DNA of 64,000 nt from Rubinisphaera italica (GTDB lineage Bacteria > Planctomycetota > Planctomycetia > Planctomycetales > Planctomycetaceae): NCBI RefSeq assembly GCF_007859715.1, contig NZ_SJPG01000001.1, positions 5,622,527 through 5,686,526 of the forward strand, written 5' to 3'. The notes beneath the pieces were generated by a model. That model did no database searches, was not told where the DNA came from, and saw nothing but the letters and a program-made list of their open reading frames with translations. Every line of letters starts with the position of its first letter. The stretch's first letter is position 1. A program made the translations under genes and the position numbers. Below, in pieces: positions 14,396-23,647 of this stretch.

Positions 14396-16962
14396 CTTCG
14401 ATTATTCCTTTGACGAGGATTTTGTCCGCGATTTTGGTTTCGAGTATTTTCCGCACCTGCTGGATTCATGTAGTTGAGCAATGGGGCCTGAGCGGTTTGC
14501 AGTTTTGGCAGTGGTAACTGCGGTCCTTCTCTGCCAAACCATTTGAAATTTTCCGCGACCGTGCCCACTTTCTTTTCTAAGCGAGGATAATGGACTGGTC
14601 CATCTTCAAAACCACGAGCATGAGCCAGGAAGGCGTTGATGAATTCGATGGAATCAAATTCATTCCTCTGATTCCCATACGCCTGACGGACGGCTAGCTT
14701 ATAAGCCTCAATTGCATCGGCTCGTAACGAATCCTGATCAGAGGTGGAGAGCTGGCCTGAGAGACTGCGGTAATATTGAGCCCACTCTTTTCCGTTTCGC
14801 AAATCGGAGCCGATGATTTTGAGCGAGCAACTCCCAAAGCCGAGCGGCTTGCCTCCGCCAAATCGGAGAAAGTGTTCTTCGTTCTGATATTGCTCATCAA
14901 GACTGAGCAGCCAGAGTAATGCTCCCAGTTCGACTTGAGAAAGATTGGTGACATGGATTTTGAATCGAAATTCTGTTCCAATTTTTACCCATTCGGTAAT
15001 CGATCGATTCTGGCTGTCACGCACATTGTCTGCTCGCCGATATTCCTGAGGCTTTAGGGAGTTAATATCAAAGTGCCTCTGCTGCATCCGGCGATGATGT
15101 GGAAAGACCTTGCGTCCCCGAATCTGCTGCCCGTTGTTATATCCATCTTCTTTTCTAGAAACTGGCTGACCGTTAGGCCTCTGCAGGTAAAAAGTCGCCT
15201 GAGTAGGTTTCGGCGTACTCAAAATCGCGAGAGGAATGCTTTGGCCTTCTTCAACTTTCTCGATTGCCTCGGAAGTCTCGCAGGAGACATTCCCAACGCG
15301 AAGCAAACCCTTCCAGGCGACTTTCGCTTTGGAATCTTTATTACGGACTTTATCAGCATCTTGTGCTACCCAGCCAAAAACGCGATCAGCCGGGGAAAGT
15401 TGCCTAAGGCTAGATGCCGGTTTAAGGCTTTCGTCAATCATATTTTCCGGTGGTTCATGGAATAACTCACGGGAAATATTGACCGGGAAGAGAGCTTCTG
15501 CCGTCCATTGTCCATTCTTAAAGTTTACGTTGGCATAACAGAGTGTACCTTCGGAAAGAGTCAACGCATTGGCAACATCTGACGGTTTCCCTTTAACATG
15601 ACGGGACCATACAACATCGCTTTGTTTAGTTTCCGTCGATGGTCCCGGTTTGTCATCTTTAGCATGGATTTCCTGGTAATCGACAATGAGTTCATTCCAT
15701 TGCTTTGTGAGGTCAGATCCAGGTGATGCATCACCTGCGTCAATTTTTGCATTAGAGGAAAAAAAGAACCTTTCATCATGTTTGCTATTGATATTACGAT
15801 TTGTGATGAATAAGTAGCCTCCTTCCCACTGTCCTTTGGGCTCTTCTTCTTGGTCATCGTGATCTATTTCTAGCCTTGTGAGATATTCGTTTTTTTCAAG
15901 AGCCTTATTCCAGGGCTTTCGCTTATCTGTTGGGGTATGAGTTGGACATGGTTTCGTACCAGCAGCAATTTCAACAACATTCCAAAATGGAAAGACTGTG
16001 CGTTCAATTTTTCCTTTTTTCCAGTATTCTTTTTCGTAGTGCCATTTTGTGATATAAGCCCAAACAAACTCTCCATGCTTACAAAAATGATTTGGTCTGC
16101 TCTTTTTGTGTTGTCCGTAACTGGCTAGCCAAGCTGCATAAAGACGGTCATCTGGCTTACCCCCACTCCCAACATTTGAACTTCCGGTATAAAGCACAAC
16201 ACGCCCGTTTTCGATCCGAGCAGGGATCAAGTTCAATCCTTTTTTCGCATCCATTCGTAAGCCCAGACGTCGCTCACGTTTTTCCAGAATTCGCATTCTG
16301 GAATTGGTGACCGCTTCATAGGCACTGCTGAGCACTCCCTTGATCGAAGTTGCGGGGAGAACTGGATTTCCCGCAACATCCTTTTTCATTACGAAGGTTT
16401 GGTGCAATTTTGCATCGTCCGGTTTCGCTGTGCTGGCATCAACATTCAGAAGAGGTGTCTTCGTGGTCAGTTGGACTTCAATTGTTCCGGAATAGCGATC
16501 CTGAAAATAAATGTGATGACCGGAAGGAGTATGGTCGCCTAACTTTTCATCAGTGCAATTGCGTTCCGGAGTTGGGATGAAATTGTACGGATTGATGAAG
16601 GAGTCAAATATCCTGGCATCTTCAGCTTGTTCTGCCTGGCGGTCCATTTCCTGCAGGAGATTTTGACCTTCATCGGATGCTTCTGTAACTTCAGCAGCTA
16701 AAGAGATGTTGACAGGCTGCCCTTCGAATTCATATTCGACTTTTTGATTATGGAGTGCAGTAAGATCGTTATTTGCGATTTCCAACAAATCAGCCGAAAA
16801 AGTTCTTCGGCGTCTTCCCTCATTATATTCTTCGTGTCTCTGTAATTCCCCTCTATGGTAACGTTGCAAATATAATTTAGCATCATTGACGCTCAGCATC
16901 CCATATTGCCTGTTTGGGTTAGTCTGGCTATTTAATTCAACTTGTTCGTTTTCATCAGGCAT
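14392..16962 (-). CDS. Large Cas7-family RAMP with insertion (III-Dv Cas7-insertion-like)
   Basis: This protein has 856 residues from the ATG at 16962, preceded by GAGGAG seven bases away and overlapping the csx19 stop by 8 bases; a frame extends upstream to 17055 but lacks a site. It belongs to the large RAMP group annotated as TIGR03986. PVLPATSIKGVLSSAYEAVT around residue 205 is the Cas7-type glycine/serine motif, and LRFGGGKPLGFG near residue 745 is the C-terminal RAMP loop. A long charged insertion lies between them. In III-Dv complexes the Cas7 with insertion caps the backbone and contributes an RNA cleavage site. Here it is the fifth subunit gene, followed by the TIR fusion. Confidence 0.82.
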   Translation of the reverse strand: MPDENEQVELNSQTNPNRQYGMLSVNDAKLYLQRYHRGELQRHEEYNEGRRRRTFSADLLEIANNDLTALHNQKVEYEFEGQPVNISLAAEVTEASDEGQNLLQEMDRQAEQAEDARIFDSFINPYNFIPTPERNCTDEKLGDHTPSGHHIYFQDRYSGTIEVQLTTKTPLLNVDASTAKPDDAKLHQTFVMKKDVAGNPVLPATSIKGVLSSAYEAVTNSRMRILEKRERRLGLRMDAKKGLNLIPARIENGRVVLYTGSSNVGSGGKPDDRLYAAWLASYGQHKKSRPNHFCKHGEFVWAYITKWHYEKEYWKKGKIERTVFPFWNVVEIAAGTKPCPTHTPTDKRKPWNKALEKNEYLTRLEIDHDDQEEEPKGQWEGGYLFITNRNINSKHDERFFFSSNAKIDAGDASPGSDLTKQWNELIVDYQEIHAKDDKPGPSTETKQSDVVWSRHVKGKPSDVANALTLSEGTLCYANVNFKNGQWTAEALFPVNISRELFHEPPENMIDESLKPASSLRQLSPADRVFGWVAQDADKVRNKDSKAKVAWKGLLRVGNVSCETSEAIEKVEEGQSIPLAILSTPKPTQATFYLQRPNGQPVSRKEDGYNNGQQIRGRKVFPHHRRMQQRHFDINSLKPQEYRRADNVRDSQNRSITEWVKIGTEFRFKIHVTNLSQVELGALLWLLSLDEQYQNEEHFLRFGGGKPLGFGSCSLKIIGSDLRNGKEWAQYYRSLSGQLSTSDQDSLRADAIEAYKLAVRQAYGNQRNEFDSIEFINAFLAHARGFEDGPVHYPRLEKKVGTVAENFKWFGREGPQLPLPKLQTAQAPLLNYMNPAGAENTRNQNRGQNPRQRNNRR

Positions 16963-17557
16963 TTGTTTTCTCCTCAATCGAGATAAATCCCACGATTCGT
17001 TCGTCGATGAACTCGACATTGCCGTCTTCATCTTTGTCGATTCCGAAATACTCAACCGCTTTCAGTCCGATGTATGTCTCTGTTTTAACTGAACTGAGCG
17101 GGACTGGAAGTTCCCCGAATCGTCCTTCGGAAAGAACACTCCAGTTGGGAGGATATCCCTCTGTATTCGAATCAGCCGTCTTTCCCCAGAGAAGATATTG
17201 ATTATCTTGAGGGATGAGGTTGGAAAATGAGCGAAGCGAGTTCCAGCTCTCTGGGTTCAGATTTTCGTTCTCCGCCAGCAGGACAGCGTTCCCTCGCCCT
17301 GCCTGCTGATGTAACCAGCGAAGTTCCCAGTGTGGCGTCCAAAGCTTGAGCTCAAAGACTCCCGTCAATTGCGGATCAATCTCGGGAAAGCAGTCTTCAC
17401 TTTCTCCCTGTGACTGATACACATGACAGGCGACAGGAGAATACAGTAAGCCTGTGAGTTCTTCTGTGATGAGCAGCCGAATGGCATCGATGGCTTGACG
17501 AGCCGAGCAGTCGCTCAGGCCCCAATAGTGTAATGAAACCGACTGAGAGTTAGACAT
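16955..17557 (-). CDS. csx19: Csx19 (type III-D subunit)
   Basis: This protein has 200 residues from the ATG at 17557 with AGGAGG nine bases upstream; the ATG overlaps the stop of the double-Cas7 gene by 8 bases. It resembles TIGR03984/Csx19: a variable N terminus, then the FELKLWTPHWELRWLHQQ segment (the ElRW pattern) and a C-terminal YIGLKAVEYFGIDKDEDGNV strand region. Csx19 is a structural subunit special to III-D complexes; its detailed role is poorly known. The segment encoding QQAGRGNA (plus strand 17285-17304) is identical over 20 bases to part of a spacer in array 1. Confidence 0.78.
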   Translation of the reverse strand: MSNSQSVSLHYWGLSDCSARQAIDAIRLLITEELTGLLYSPVACHVYQSQGESEDCFPEIDPQLTGVFELKLWTPHWELRWLHQQAGRGNAVLLAENENLNPESWNSLRSFSNLIPQDNQYLLWGKTADSNTEGYPPNWSVLSEGRFGELPVPLSSVKTETYIGLKAVEYFGIDKDEDGNVEFIDERIVGFISIEEKTNA

Positions 17558-19160
17558 TGTTTGTTGCCTCCTGATCGATGCAATTCTGCCAGGCCGATTC
17601 CCAAGCCGATAACTGCTCGCCAAGTGAAGAAAGGTCTGCTTCCGGTAGTGTGACTTCGTTTTCCTTCAAGCCAAATTGATTACCCTCAAAGCGGAGTTCG
17701 ACCTTTTCAATTTCGATTTCTCCACGTCCCCGGTTGCCGCCGAAGCCGATGGGAATGCGTTGCTGGGAAAGATCACGAATCACCAACAGCAGAAGGACAA
17801 TCGAGGCAATCTGCACCGTTTCCGCATCAATTGAATTCTCATTGGATGCGTTGGCGATGTCGGCAATACGGTCGAGATCGATTTCAAGCCGAAATGGTTC
17901 CCAGGGCTCTTTATTATCCTTGGAAACAATGGGATCAAGCACTTGAAACAGAGCGGTATCGGCGGCACCACCTGTCCAACGATCGATGGCGACATGAAAA
18001 GAATCCTGCCAGTCTTTGGCTGCAGTCGGAGCATGACCATCGGCATAATAGTAATCATTCCACGCTTCACTTAAAGCAGACTGTTTGCTAAAGCAATCTG
18101 AAATCGACAATGCTCCCAGTCCCAACATGTTTTTGCGGGCATCAGTGCTTTCTGCCTCGCTGCGAGAGCCGAAGACTTCCTGAATTAGCGGAAGATCTTC
18201 ATTGAGTTGATCGAGAAAGCGTTGCCGTCCGTTTTCATTCCACCAGGCGGGTTCGTGCTTATTTGTTAATGTACGAACAATCCGCTCTGCCTGTTGCCTG
18301 ATAACTCCTTTGACCGAACTGCCGGGGATTAACTGAGCAAGGCCGCCAGCAGTGCCTCCGAGTAAGGGCAAGGTGTCGATATTCAGTCCGTCAATGCTGG
18401 ACTTCACGAATGTCGGAGAGAGCGGTCGCCAGTGAATATCCAGTTCACATCGATTGGGTAGCCGGAGCACAATCGAAGCAGCATTCTTGAGTTTCTCAAC
18501 CGTTAGAGTTGGCGATTCGCCCTTCAGCTTTGCCAGAACTCCTTCAAAAGTATACAACTCTTCGGAAATAGTTATCTCATCCTTCAGCTTGACTCGCCCG
18601 AGTCCCCGCGACTTTCCTCCTCCCAATCGTATGCCATGCTTTTGCAAGTATTCCAGCAAATACCCGATCAGGGACTTGGTTTGATTGTCATTAACACTGA
18701 TCGAGTCGTCACCATTCAAATCGACCACGAGTTCCAACTTCAGCAGGGATCCCTTCGGAATGACTGCCCTGTCAAACTTGATTTGATCCGCTGCGGTCCC
18801 ATAATGATCATCAATGCCGACATGATCCCGAATCTCGAATGGCACACCATCTGGCATCGTGATGATCATGTTTTCGACAAAAATGTAAGACGCATGTCCG
18901 ACCTCATTCCCCTGGTCATTATTAGAGTGATATCCCCAAGGTGAACTCGGAGAATTGACCAGATTCTCGCCACAGGCATTTCTGCACCAGTTCTTCAATG
19001 CACCGGCCAGACTTGTTCCCGGCAGATAAAGATTCCCCTGGCCATCAGTTGCCAAGGCTTGATCTGTCAAATAATCGGCTTCCCCGCAACCGGTATGCAA
19101 AGGATCGATCGCTTCCAATGTTCCATGAATTTGCAGCCGCCCCAAAAGTTTTCTGGCCAT
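17550..19160 (-). CDS. Double Cas7 (Cas7-2x-like) RAMP
   Basis: This 536-residue protein contains two Csm3/Cas7-type RAMP domains in one chain. The first has YLTDQALATDGQGNLYLPGT with SLAG after it (residues 30-55) and closes with RLGGGKSRGLGRVKL near 180-194. The second has LIPGSSVKGVIRQQAERIV near 280 and closes with PIGFGGNRGRGEIEI near 475-490. Each repeat thus has an IPGsSlkG-like start and a G-rich end. Acidic residues before the first SLAG motif are candidates for target-RNA cleavage. Tandem Cas7 fusions are a hallmark of III-Dv. It overlaps csx19 and follows the Cas7-Cas5-Cas11 fusion with a one-base overlap (its ATG is at 19160). Confidence 0.85.
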   Translation of the reverse strand: MARKLLGRLQIHGTLEAIDPLHTGCGEADYLTDQALATDGQGNLYLPGTSLAGALKNWCRNACGENLVNSPSSPWGYHSNNDQGNEVGHASYIFVENMIITMPDGVPFEIRDHVGIDDHYGTAADQIKFDRAVIPKGSLLKLELVVDLNGDDSISVNDNQTKSLIGYLLEYLQKHGIRLGGGKSRGLGRVKLKDEITISEELYTFEGVLAKLKGESPTLTVEKLKNAASIVLRLPNRCELDIHWRPLSPTFVKSSIDGLNIDTLPLLGGTAGGLAQLIPGSSVKGVIRQQAERIVRTLTNKHEPAWWNENGRQRFLDQLNEDLPLIQEVFGSRSEAESTDARKNMLGLGALSISDCFSKQSALSEAWNDYYYADGHAPTAAKDWQDSFHVAIDRWTGGAADTALFQVLDPIVSKDNKEPWEPFRLEIDLDRIADIANASNENSIDAETVQIASIVLLLLVIRDLSQQRIPIGFGGNRGRGEIEIEKVELRFEGNQFGLKENEVTLPEADLSSLGEQLSAWESAWQNCIDQEATNNV

Positions 19161-21565
19161 CAGTTTGTCTCCCGTCGTTTTTCTCGATCACGCTGATGTG
19201 ATTTAAGCAATTGCCCCAATAGAGTTCGCACCGCTTCTTCCCAGAGCAATTCCTGCAACTCGGATTGTCCAGTCACGGTGAGTGTTGGCCAATCTTTACA
19301 TTTCATATAGGAATCGTTCCACACCTTGTGTTTATCGCTGATCAGATCTCGAATCGTATCAAGCGTACTATTAGGCCACTTTTCGTTTCGTTTCTCTAAA
19401 AGCTTGTCGAGAATCTTAGTTCGTTGATCTGATTTCAGTTTCTGGCAAACCTGATTTCTCAACAAGGCCGCTTGGGCAGGGTTTGGTTTTTCATTGGTAA
19501 ACTGAAACATTGCTTTCCGCTGATCTGGTTTGCTGATCAATTCCATGCAGCGATGCTGAATTTTTCGTTGCCACAGAGTCTTTTCAATCTGCCGGGCGTA
19601 ATCAAAATGAGGTGATCTTTTTTCGATGAGCTTCTCGGGCGAATCATCAACTTTTTTTGTCGAATCCTCACTCTCCTCTGGCCAGGAAGTGACTGGCTTT
19701 GTTGTGAGCGGATGATTGATTAGTACGGTTCCGAAACCTTCAGCCCGCCGTAGTCCCAAGCCTTCGCGCTCTAATCTGGCTATCGTCTCTGCATCGATTT
19801 CCTGCTCAAACTGAATTCGCAGACAACTTCCTCCTGCGATGCAAACCAGAGAAGGACGGGGCAGGCCCCAGCGGACATGCCAGGATTCGACTCGTCGATG
19901 GCGTATGAAAGCGAGAACATCGGAATTCCCATTCCCATCCCTTGTTGCTTTGACTCCAACAACCGACTCAACTGCTGCGACAACCTCTGTTGCCGTCGGC
20001 ACAGAACGCAGTGTGCTATCTTTAATTATCAAATCGGATGTCAGCCAGAGGATCAGTTCGTTTGTTGAATGATGCGATGTGCTTGATGCGGACAAGGATT
20101 GGCAGGTCAATTTCACGCGTCCATAATCTGCTGACTTGGATCGACCGATTGCTTCTTGCTGACTCAGTTTTTTCTGCCAATGGGAATCTGTGGTATCAAG
20201 TTGCCGAGCGATTGATTCACGTATCAGAATTTCTGAGCGCAGCCTCGTGCCAGCGGGGATCGCTTCGTAACTGAATATTCCACCGACTTCCGTTGTTGGT
20301 CGTTGTTCTTTTTCTCCAACCGTATTATGTGGATTGACGATTTTGTCAACGGCTTTGTGTTGAGGGCGTCTCGATTCGGCCACTGCAACAAAGCCGTCAC
20401 GATAGGCTTTGATATATTTTCTTGAATCTTTTTGATCACCTGCTGAAAATTGATTGATTAGTTCCCCTTTCTTAAACCAGTTTTCATCACCTTTAGGATG
20501 AAAGAGGCATCCAGGAGTCGGAAGTCCTCGGCTTAGATGATCATCACATTGAACCACAACTGTGGCATTCGAAACCCGCACATCACCAGCAATAATTTTC
20601 TGCTGGATTTGCGAGTCTATTTTTCGTAATTGACGAGTCACAATTGGCAGTAGCAATGTGCCGGGAATAAAATCGAGAGACTTGACGACATTGCCTGCAA
20701 CGCGATCAGCAACCAGTAAGGGATCCAGCAAGTCAATGTCCAGCTGATATCGCACCCAGTTGTCTTCGTTTTTCTCTGCCGCAAACGGAATTGGCTCAGT
20801 GTTGTAGCGATTGTGCTGTTCGGGAATCGCCGGTGGAACCTTCACGCCTTCAAACCAAGTTACCAGCATTTTCTTGTCTGACACGGATTTTTCTTGAACG
20901 ACGACTCGCCCCGCCCCCCTACGGCGTTTTCCGCCAATTCGCTCCACATAGAACATTGCCAGTTTCAGGAAATTCGTTGCAAATGCTTTTTGTGTCCCAT
21001 CAAGCTCAGAAGTGTCGAAGAGCAGTTGCGATTCCAGCAGTGTCCCTTGACGGACCATTTCATCAAATCGGAGATGTCGATCGATCGCCCGACCATTTGG
21101 TCCAATTTTGACTCCAGGCTTAGTGAATACGAGAGCTTGCCTGAAATCTTGCCGGTTACTGTTTCTTGCCACCTCGTGCTTGGAGACAGGCTTGAGGGCT
21201 TCTCTCAGATCGGAGGGAAGATGTGCGGGAGAAACGGAAACATGACCTGAGGCCAGTTGACGCGAATCTCGAATTTCATCGCGAGTCGGCTGGTCTCCGA
21301 AAAGATACTGCACCCAATCCTGCCAGCGTCCAACGATTTGCGGATCATTCGACTTGCTCAATTCCTGATCCAGTCCCCATGCAAGCATCTCAGCTGCATC
21401 ACGTAGCATTCCCCGGAGCGATTTCGCTGGCACGAATGGCAATTTGTCTGCATCTCGACGGACGAGTCGGTCATCCCCGCCCGGCTGTTCCAGTCCGGAG
21501 CCGATATGCCAGTCGGATTCGAATTTCAATTCGAGTGGAATTTCTATCTTGGATTGATCAATCAT
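19160..21565 (-). CDS. Cas7-Cas5-Cas11 fusion (III-Dv-like)
   Basis: This 801-residue protein has three regions. Residues 1-235 form a Csm3/Cas7-type domain with FVPAKSLRGMLRDAAEM near 43-60 and RIGGKRRRGAGRVVV near 212-226. Residues 245-600 resemble Csx10, the Cas5-like subunit of III-D: it starts LDIDLLDPLLVADRVAGN and ends with GLGLRRAEGFGTVLINHP. Residues 625-801 are helical and charged, as expected for a fused Cas11 small subunit. This Cas7-5-11 order matches that of the III-Dv complex described from Synechocystis. The ATG at 21565 follows GGTGG and overlaps the cas10 stop by 4 bases. Confidence 0.83.
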   Translation of the reverse strand: MIDQSKIEIPLELKFESDWHIGSGLEQPGGDDRLVRRDADKLPFVPAKSLRGMLRDAAEMLAWGLDQELSKSNDPQIVGRWQDWVQYLFGDQPTRDEIRDSRQLASGHVSVSPAHLPSDLREALKPVSKHEVARNSNRQDFRQALVFTKPGVKIGPNGRAIDRHLRFDEMVRQGTLLESQLLFDTSELDGTQKAFATNFLKLAMFYVERIGGKRRRGAGRVVVQEKSVSDKKMLVTWFEGVKVPPAIPEQHNRYNTEPIPFAAEKNEDNWVRYQLDIDLLDPLLVADRVAGNVVKSLDFIPGTLLLPIVTRQLRKIDSQIQQKIIAGDVRVSNATVVVQCDDHLSRGLPTPGCLFHPKGDENWFKKGELINQFSAGDQKDSRKYIKAYRDGFVAVAESRRPQHKAVDKIVNPHNTVGEKEQRPTTEVGGIFSYEAIPAGTRLRSEILIRESIARQLDTTDSHWQKKLSQQEAIGRSKSADYGRVKLTCQSLSASSTSHHSTNELILWLTSDLIIKDSTLRSVPTATEVVAAVESVVGVKATRDGNGNSDVLAFIRHRRVESWHVRWGLPRPSLVCIAGGSCLRIQFEQEIDAETIARLEREGLGLRRAEGFGTVLINHPLTTKPVTSWPEESEDSTKKVDDSPEKLIEKRSPHFDYARQIEKTLWQRKIQHRCMELISKPDQRKAMFQFTNEKPNPAQAALLRNQVCQKLKSDQRTKILDKLLEKRNEKWPNSTLDTIRDLISDKHKVWNDSYMKCKDWPTLTVTGQSELQELLWEEAVRTLLGQLLKSHQRDREKRRETN

Positions 21566-23466
21566 GTGGTTTCCACCTTCCCATCCTGAATTTTGAGGTG
21601 AGCCAGTGACATCGCGTCATACAATGAAGTACTCATTACCTCATAGGAAATGCGAGTCACTGGATCGTCTTCCGGGGGGTCATTTCTGAACAGGGAGTTT
21701 TCTTCTTTTAATATTTGAATATGGCTCGACTGATACCGATGGCCAATCAACTCTAGTAAATGGTCGGCAGGCTTCTTTCCTTTCAGCAAAGCTGTTCTCA
21801 ACTCGTGCATTTGAGAATTCGGAAGTGTTCGAACATCCTGGCCGCCGTTATTGCCAGCCTCGCTGGTGGCATCAACGGATTGCAGAGCGTTGACTTTCTC
21901 CCAAAGCCGTGCATCCATTCTGGGGTTCGTCCAATCGAGAGCGGCAGCTTGATTTTGCAATCGTTCTTCCTGCTCCAGATTCGCAGTCAGCACGTAGGGG
22001 CCACCCCAGAATCGAGTTCTGGTCGACTGATTGCGTTCTTCACTACCTATTTTATTTGCTGTTTTACGTGTGATTTCAAGAGCCATGGAATCTCGAATGG
22101 TTTTGATGGAATCCCCGCTGGAGGCATGATGAACATGAAAATCGTAGGCAGTTACCGGAAGTGGGACGTCTTCAGATCCAACTTTCACCTTGAGGTTTTT
22201 CTTGATGCCCGACTTTACCGATCGGATCAAGCCTTCTGCCATTTCATAAGCGGCATAGAAGGGGTAATGTGGTTTCACGATTGCCACACCAGCTGCCATG
22301 CCGAGTCGGCGGACGCCAAACTGCTGCTCTGCAATTTTCGCGACGATTTGTTGATACTCTTCTGTCAATTGAGAATCGGTGGATCGATAATTTTCACATT
22401 GAGACTCAAACTGACGCAAGAACTCCCGAACCAACGGAATACCGAATTCGGCTGTCGTTAAGACGGTGCAGTCATCCCCGCCCAGAATTAAAGGCAGGAG
22501 CGGAATATGATGCTTCTGTTGCCCCGACATCGCTTTTGCAAATTTGCCGTCTGTCTTGCAGAGAACATGAACGGCTTCCTTAAACGCGGCTTTCGTGCAC
22601 TGATCAATTCCATAGGAGAATGCCCTCAACTTCACGATGAAGTCTCTTAAATCTTTTGCATCGCACAGTCGGTCGAAATTCTGGAAAATCTGACCGATCC
22701 CATTCCCATCCGCATGGATAATTGCCAGGTAGCGGGCATCCTCAAGCAAATCGTCCAGCTCATCGACATTTCGAGCCAGCAATACGCTTTCATCACCAGC
22801 AAATATTTCATTGAGACGCTTATTGATCCCTTCACGCCATTTATGCTGAGTCGATTTATGAAAGCCTCCCCGCTTTGCGGCAACAATTGTGGAAACGATA
22901 GTCTCGCCAGGAACCTTCACTATGCCACCAGCAGGTAATCCGCTCATCTGACATTCGGCCACAATCGGCAATCGCTGGAAGCGGCATTCGTTCGGTGCCA
23001 GCTGACTCCGCTTTGCTTCCAGTTTGTCATGAACTTTTTTGACGGCTTCTGCTAACTGTAACACCGCACGTTTGGGATCATCGTCGCATTCAACCCTAAC
23101 AATGGCACCGCGGACGACGACTCCCGGATAGTCCAGATGAGCTTTCAGTGTGATGGCTTGGACAATTTCCCGAGCCAATGAAAATTCTCTGACAAACAAC
23201 ATCGCTTTGCCGGAGGAGACATACCAGGCTTCACAATTCTTATCCGAGTTTTCCAGAGGTGGATTTTTTGCAAGGTCGTTGACGTCTTCCAGAGACATCA
23301 GGTCAGTCAAACCCCCAACTTCCCGAGCCACCTTCAGTACCTCATCGGTTCCCAGCCGAAAGATTTGTTCGGAGGCTCCCACATTCTCAGCGAGTTTATT
23401 GGTCTCGAAGATATGACGTTGATTCCCGGAGGTTTCAATCAGTATCAGATGGTAAGGGTTTGGCAT
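21562..23466 (-). CDS. cas10: Cas10, GGDD-containing, no HD domain
   Basis: This 634-residue protein is the large subunit of the type III complex. ARYLAIIHADGNGIGQIF (244-261) is the first palm-like motif and PLILGGDDCTVL (325-336) carries an intact GGDD at 329-332. It should therefore be able to join ATP into cyclic oligoadenylates on target RNA binding. No N-terminal HD nuclease motif is seen, so single-strand DNA cleavage is unlikely. It is the first gene of the minus-strand effector operon; the gap to the divergent cas6 holds an operator-like inverted repeat. The intact GGDD agrees with ring nuclease, SAVED-like and CARF proteins nearby. Confidence 0.93.
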   Translation of the reverse strand: MPNPYHLILIETSGNQRHIFETNKLAENVGASEQIFRLGTDEVLKVAREVGGLTDLMSLEDVNDLAKNPPLENSDKNCEAWYVSSGKAMLFVREFSLAREIVQAITLKAHLDYPGVVVRGAIVRVECDDDPKRAVLQLAEAVKKVHDKLEAKRSQLAPNECRFQRLPIVAECQMSGLPAGGIVKVPGETIVSTIVAAKRGGFHKSTQHKWREGINKRLNEIFAGDESVLLARNVDELDDLLEDARYLAIIHADGNGIGQIFQNFDRLCDAKDLRDFIVKLRAFSYGIDQCTKAAFKEAVHVLCKTDGKFAKAMSGQQKHHIPLLPLILGGDDCTVLTTAEFGIPLVREFLRQFESQCENYRSTDSQLTEEYQQIVAKIAEQQFGVRRLGMAAGVAIVKPHYPFYAAYEMAEGLIRSVKSGIKKNLKVKVGSEDVPLPVTAYDFHVHHASSGDSIKTIRDSMALEITRKTANKIGSEERNQSTRTRFWGGPYVLTANLEQEERLQNQAAALDWTNPRMDARLWEKVNALQSVDATSEAGNNGGQDVRTLPNSQMHELRTALLKGKKPADHLLELIGHRYQSSHIQILKEENSLFRNDPPEDDPVTRISYEVMSTSLYDAMSLAHLKIQDGKVETT

Positions 23467-23530
23467 AAAATCACCGAACAGAGGCAGGACAAATTATGTT
23501 TGTTCTCAACATGTACGCAAAGCTCTGATG

Positions 23531-23583
23531 GGAAATGACGAACTCTTTGTTATTTTTTAAAAATTATCAATTTCGTCATTTCC
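23531..23583. promoter_or_regulatory. Inverted-repeat operator in cas10/cas6 divergent promoter
   Basis: GGAAATGACGAA (23531-23542) and TTCGTCATTTCC (23572-23583) form a perfect 12-bp inverted repeat separated by 29 AT-rich bases. It lies between the divergent cas10 and cas6 genes. Eleven bases of the same motif (TTCGTCATTTC) recur at 29802, just before the TrkA/RyR gene. This looks like a regulator binding site or a pair of sites about three helical turns apart. No cognate regulator is identified. Confidence 0.6.
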
Positions 23584-23647
23584 AGCCATGTCACGCCGTA
23601 TTAGAGATGTGATGAAAACATGCCCTTAAGCTTGCCGGAAAATTCTC

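Noticed and set aside
21760..22461. 233-codon plus-strand frame within cas10
   Set aside because: Antisense of a gene with a clear GGDD motif; cysteine-rich nonsense composition.
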